From Roseococcus thiosulfatophilus (GTDB lineage Bacteria; Pseudomonadota; Alphaproteobacteria; Acetobacterales; Acetobacteraceae), in the NCBI RefSeq assembly GCF_017311575.1, contig NZ_JAFFQY010000055.1, forward strand, positions 62,001 through 126,000: a DNA stretch of 64,000 bases, in the 5' to 3' direction. The translations under genes were made by a program, and so were the position numbers. Of this stretch, positions 60,904 to 64,000 are shown piece by piece. Positions within the stretch are counted from its first letter, which is position 1. Each line of letters starts with the position of its first letter. The notes under the pieces were generated by a model. The model was not told where the DNA came from. It saw only the letters and a program-made list of their open reading frames with translations, and searched no databases.

Positions 60904-63227
60904 GCGTGCTGGGCCGCCCCGCGCCACAGGCCGCGCCGCAATCCTACGCCACGTGCGCGCATTGCGGCGCGCCCAGTGTCACGCGCTTCTGCTGCACGGG
61001 CTGCGAGGGCGCGCATCATCTGGTGCAGGGCCTGGGCCTCGACGCCTTCTACCGCAAGCGTGAGGCGGCGGATGGCAACCTCAAGCCGGTGGAAGCCCCC
61101 AACCTCGACTTCGCGGCCCATGCCGTGGCGCAGAAGGACGGCACGCGGCGGCTGGAGCTTGTCGTCTCCGGCCTGACCTGCGGCGCCTGCATCTGGCTGG
61201 TGGAACAGGCGCTGGCGGCGGAGCCCGATGTGCGCCGCGCCCGCGCCAACCTCTCCACGCGGCGGCTGACCATCGGCTGGGAAGGCCCGGCCGAGCGCGC
61301 CAATGACTTCGCCGCGCTGATCGCGCGGCTGGGCTTCCGCGTGGCGCCCTTCTCGCCCGCCTGCCTGCGCGCCACCGAGGATGCGGAGGGCCGTGAACTT
61401 GCCCGCGCGCTGGGCATCGCGGCCTTCGGCGCGATGAACGTCATGCTCGTCTCCGTGCCCGTCTGGGTGGGGGTGGAGCTGGGCGAGCAATCGCGGCACC
61501 TCATGCACTGGCTGGCCGCGCTGATCGGCATGCCGACCGTGCTCATCGCCGGCATGCCGCTCTATCGCGGCGCCTGGCGCGGGCTCCAGGCCGGCCGGCT
61601 GAACATGGACAGCGCCGTCTCGCTCGGCGTCATCGCCACCACGCTGATGTCGCTGAGCGAGACCTTCCGCAACGGCGAATACACCTGGTTCGACGGCGCC
61701 ACGGCGCTGCTGGCGCTGATGCTGGCCGGCCGCCTGCTGGACCGCGCGGCACGGCGCCGCGCGCGGCAGTCGGTGGCCGAACTGCTGGCCTTGCAGGAAG
61801 GCCAGGTGCAGGTGCTCGGCGCCCCCGCGCCCATCCCGGTCGAGCGCGTGGCCGTCGGCGCGCGCATCCTGGTGGCCAGCGGCGAACGCCTGCGGCTCGA
61901 CGCGCGGCTCGATGATGCCGAGGCCCTGCTCGACACCGCCAGCACCACCGGCGAAAGCCTGCCGCGCCGCTTCGCCCGCGGCGAGAAGCTGGCGGCCGGC
62001 GGCGTGAACATGGGCGCCCCCTTCACCGCCACCGTCACGGCCACCGCGACCGATGGTTCGCTGGCCGCCATGGGCCGCTTCCTGGAACGCGCCGAGCAGG
62101 CGCGCGGCCGCTTCCCCGCGCTGGCCGACCGCGCGGCGCGCATCTACATCCCCATCGCCCATGTCGTCGCGGTGCTGACCTTCCTGGGCTGGTGGCTGTG
62201 GGTGGGCGCGCCCTGGCAGGCGGCGCTGGTGCCGGCGGTGGCGGCGCTCATCATCACCTGCCCGTGTGGATTGGCCATCGCCGTGCCGGCCGTGCAGGTC
62301 GTCACCTCCGGCGCGCTGTTCCGGCGCGGCGTGCTCGTCGCCTCCTCCACCGCCATCGAGCGGCTGGCGAGTACCGACCATGTCGTCCTCGACAAGACCG
62401 GCACGCTGACCGACGGCCGCCCGCGCCTGCTGCCCGGCGCCTGGACCGAGGCGGATCTGCGCGAGGCCGCCTCCCTCGCCCGCCGCAGCCGCCACCCGCT
62501 GGCCCAAGCGCTGGTGCGCGCCTGCCCGGACGCGCCCGTGGCCGAGGGCGTGGAGGAATTCCCTGGCCAGGGCCTGCGCCAGGGCCAAACCCGCCTCGGC
62601 TCCGCCCGCTTCTGCGGGCTGGGCGAGGACCGCACGGGCATGGGGCTGCACCTTTCCCGCCCAGGCCAGGCGCCCGTCGCCTTCCGCTTCGCCGATGCGC
62701 TGCGCCCCGACGCCGCCGCCGCCATCGCGGCCTTCCAGCGCGCGGGGCTTTCGGTGGAGCTTCTCTCCGGCGACGCGCCCGAGGTGGTGGCCCGCGTGGC
62801 GGCCGAGGCCGGCATCGAGGCCCATCGCGGCGGCGCCAGCCCCGAGGCCAAGGCCGCGCGCATCGCGGAACTGGCCCGCCAGGGCAAGCGCGTGCTGATG
62901 GTGGGCGATGGCGTGAATGACGCCGCGGCACTCGCCTCCGCCCATGTCTCCGCCGCCCCGGCCGAGGGCATGGACGTGGCCCAGGCCGCCTCCGACTTCG
63001 TGCTGCAGGGCGGCGGGCTGCTGCCGCTGGCCGAGGCCATTTCGCGCGCGCGCCTCGCGCAGCGCGTGGCCGCGCAGAACATCGGCTTCGCCTTCCTCTA
63101 CAACATCGTGGCGGTGCCGGTGGCCATACTGGGCTTCGCCACGCCGTTGATCGCGGCGCTGGTGATGGCGAGCTCCTCGCTGGCCGTCATCGCCAACGCG
63201 CTGCGCCTGCAGAAGGAGATGCGCTGA
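60900..63227 (+). CDS. ccoI: Copper-transporting P1B-type ATPase CcoI
   Basis: CcoI pumps copper for the cbb3 oxidase active site. The 775-residue protein has an N-terminal Cys-rich region CAHCGAPSVTRFCCTGC, and a heavy-metal-associated motif GLTCGACIW. The P-type ATPase core has the TM copper site CPCGLAIAVPA, the phosphorylation site DKTGTLTDG, TGES in the actuator (TASTTGESLPRR) and GDGVNDAAAL. The start overlaps the ccoH stop. It is the largest gene of the accessory operon. Confidence 0.96.
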   Translation: MSVLGRPAPQAAPQSYATCAHCGAPSVTRFCCTGCEGAHHLVQGLGLDAFYRKREAADGNLKPVEAPNLDFAAHAVAQKDGTRRLELVVSGLTCGACIWLVEQALAAEPDVRRARANLSTRRLTIGWEGPAERANDFAALIARLGFRVAPFSPACLRATEDAEGRELARALGIAAFGAMNVMLVSVPVWVGVELGEQSRHLMHWLAALIGMPTVLIAGMPLYRGAWRGLQAGRLNMDSAVSLGVIATTLMSLSETFRNGEYTWFDGATALLALMLAGRLLDRAARRRARQSVAELLALQEGQVQVLGAPAPIPVERVAVGARILVASGERLRLDARLDDAEALLDTASTTGESLPRRFARGEKLAAGGVNMGAPFTATVTATATDGSLAAMGRFLERAEQARGRFPALADRAARIYIPIAHVVAVLTFLGWWLWVGAPWQAALVPAVAALIITCPCGLAIAVPAVQVVTSGALFRRGVLVASSTAIERLASTDHVVLDKTGTLTDGRPRLLPGAWTEADLREAASLARRSRHPLAQALVRACPDAPVAEGVEEFPGQGLRQGQTRLGSARFCGLGEDRTGMGLHLSRPGQAPVAFRFADALRPDAAAAIAAFQRAGLSVELLSGDAPEVVARVAAEAGIEAHRGGASPEAKAARIAELARQGKRVLMVGDGVNDAAALASAHVSAAPAEGMDVAQAASDFVLQGGGLLPLAEAISRARLAQRVAAQNIGFAFLYNIVAVPVAILGFATPLIAALVMASSSLAVIANALRLQKEMR

Positions 63228-63388
63228 TGGACATCCTGGTGTGGCTGATCCCGCTGGCGCTCTTCCTGGGTGGCCTTGGGCTGCTGGGTTTCCTCTGGGC
63301 CATGCGCTCGGGGCAATACGAGGATCTGGACGGCGCCGCCGCCCGCATCCTCTTCGACGACGATGATGTCAGGAAGGACCGACGCTGA
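63227..63388 (+). CDS. ccoS: cbb3 oxidase maturation protein CcoS
   Basis: This 53-residue single-TM protein starts at ATG 63227, overlapping the ccoI stop by one base (TGATG). The N-terminus MDILVWLIPLALFLGGLGLL is the membrane helix and the tail has SGQYEDLDGAAARILFDDDD, the CcoS signature. It is needed to insert heme/copper into the oxidase. TGATG at 63386-63390 joins it to the next small gene. Confidence 0.93.
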   Translation: MDILVWLIPLALFLGGLGLLGFLWAMRSGQYEDLDGAAARILFDDDDVRKDRR

Positions 63389-63573
63389 TGCCTGTTTCCT
63401 CTGTGGTGTTCATGGTGATGGCCGCGCTGATGGTGCTGGCCGGAATGTTCGTGGTGACCCTGGCCGAGGGCTTCTTCTACGCCTGGGGCCTGATGCTGAT
63501 CGCCTTCGGCCTGTTCTACGGCTACGGCATCGTGAAAAGGTATTTTGATGCGCAGGACCGCGCGCGGGGTTGA
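63388..63573 (+). CDS. Small two-helix membrane protein at the end of the cco locus
   Basis: The 61-residue protein starts at ATG 63388, overlapping the ccoS stop. It has two hydrophobic stretches (VVFMVMAALMVLAGMFVVTLA and FYAWGLMLIAFGLFYGYGIV) and a short basic tail (KRYFDAQDRARG). I recognise no named family. The overlap, codon use and topology support it as a real, perhaps oxidase-associated gene. It could be a lineage-specific accessory subunit. Confidence 0.7.
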   Translation: MPVSSVVFMVMAALMVLAGMFVVTLAEGFFYAWGLMLIAFGLFYGYGIVKRYFDAQDRARG

Positions 63574-63714
63574 TTCGTGCCCTCAGGCGCGTCGTGCCGG
63601 AGGCACGCCTTCGGCGTGACGCGCCGCCTCCGGCGGCTTGGCTTACGCGCCGCGCGCTGGCGTGCCAGATGCGCGGTTGGCCTGGGCGCGCCGGCCGCTT
63701 TGCGGCCGGATTCG
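63573..63714. repeat. Family B hairpin mosaic at the end of the cco locus
   Basis: It starts gattcgtgccctcaggcg and ends CCGGCCGC-ttt-GCGGCCGG followed by attcg. The centre holds several extra palindromes not in the 30.8-kb copies (for example CGCCGCCTCCGGCGGC). It overlaps the last codon of the small membrane-protein gene and lies in the convergent gap before the Lrp-type gene. Confidence 0.82.
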
Positions 63715-63748
63715 TTTGATGCGGCTCTGCCTTCGGTGAAGTTGCACC

Positions 63749-64000
63749 TCACCCAGGCACCGGCGTGAACACCTGCTTCAGGCACCGTATGCCGAAGGCC
63801 GTGCGCGTGTGCCGCACGCCGGGCAGGCGGTAGATCTTCTCGCGCAGCAGGCGTTCATAGCCCGCCGTGCCGCCCACCGCCGCCTTCAGGATGTAGTCAT
63901 ACTCCCCCGTAACCAGCCAGGCCTCGATCACCTCGGGCATGGCGGCGATGGCCTGTTCGAAGTCGCGCAGCTGGGCCTCGTCATGCTTCTCGGTCATCAC
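63749..64000 (-). CDS. Lrp/AsnC family regulator, C-terminal part; start outside the window
   Basis: The last 83 or more residues of an Lrp/AsnC-type regulator are visible; the gene continues beyond base 64000. The RAM-like ligand domain is recognised from FEQAIAAMPEVIEAWLVTGEYDYILKAAVGG and YERLLREKIYRLPGVRHTRTAFGI. The DNA-binding N-terminal helix-turn-helix is off the edge. Amino-acid-responsive regulation is the family role; the target is unknown. Confidence 0.88.
   Translation of the reverse strand: MMTEKHDEAQLRDFEQAIAAMPEVIEAWLVTGEYDYILKAAVGGTAGYERLLREKIYRLPGVRHTRTAFGIRCLKQVFTPVPG

Overview
The window is GC-rich, densely packed bacterial chromosome and looks like an alphaproteobacterium, most likely Acetobacteraceae (Roseomonas/Roseococcus-like). 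This taxonomic call is inference. It rests on the dnaK-dnaJ-dapB run, hrcA-grpE close to rph-rdgB, a complete ccoNOQP-GHIS locus with a perfect FNR box, an alphaproteobacterial-type RNase E, an ECF sigma/NrsF (DUF1109) pair, and many Bug/TctC, TAXI-TRAP and hydantoinase-type genes. I saw no tRNA, rRNA, CRISPR array, transposase or phage gene.

Layout. 1-3.2 kb: 3' end of dnaK, then dnaJ, dapB and a GNAT acetyltransferase. 3.3-11.5 kb: folE, a ThDP enzyme, a small membrane protein, mobA, hyuA/hyuB and an SMP-30 lactonase. 11.5-18.9 kb: grpE and hrcA, an accessory restriction-modification-type gene broken by a one-base frameshift, an SRPBCC protein, rph and rdgB. 18.9-26.3 kb: a 58-residue membrane protein, an MDR oxidoreductase, a LpxL-like acyltransferase, a CHAP lipoprotein, an alpha/beta hydrolase, a Bug protein, acs and a sulfotransferase-like gene. 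26.4-36.1 kb: an RND efflux pair, then a TRAP permease/TAXI/hydrolase/Bug cluster. 36.3-37.7 kb: lpd. 37.9-48.1 kb: an 11-gene minus-strand run. It begins with ECF sigma and NrsF and continues through a MerA-like flavoprotein, TVP38, DUF547, a radical SAM enzyme, PhnD-like, PhnE-like and a phosphoesterase to tcuA/tcuB. 48.2-54.6 kb: enoyl-CoA hydratase and RNase E, divergent from an amidase and GltS. 54.7-63.6 kb: a DUF2189 protein divergent from the FNR-controlled cbb3 oxidase locus. The end of an Lrp/AsnC regulator closes the window.

The best candidate for an undescribed system is the 40.5-48.1 kb operon. Two GTAACC-N16-CG(A/T)A motifs, one before the sigma gene and one overlapping the nrsF stop codon just before the flavoprotein gene, suggest that the sigma factor drives both itself and the enzyme/transport genes. 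In Caulobacter the homologous SigF/NrsF pair responds to heavy metals, so a metal- or metalloid-linked radical SAM pathway is a reasonable hypothesis.

A second theme is a family of nested palindromic repeats with covarying outer arms (CCGAT/ATCGG or CTGAT/ATCAG). Members, or longer hairpin mosaics that share the same GATTC edges, sit at four more-or-less evenly spread convergent gene junctions plus the junction at 3.2 kb. One copy lies in frame inside hyuA.
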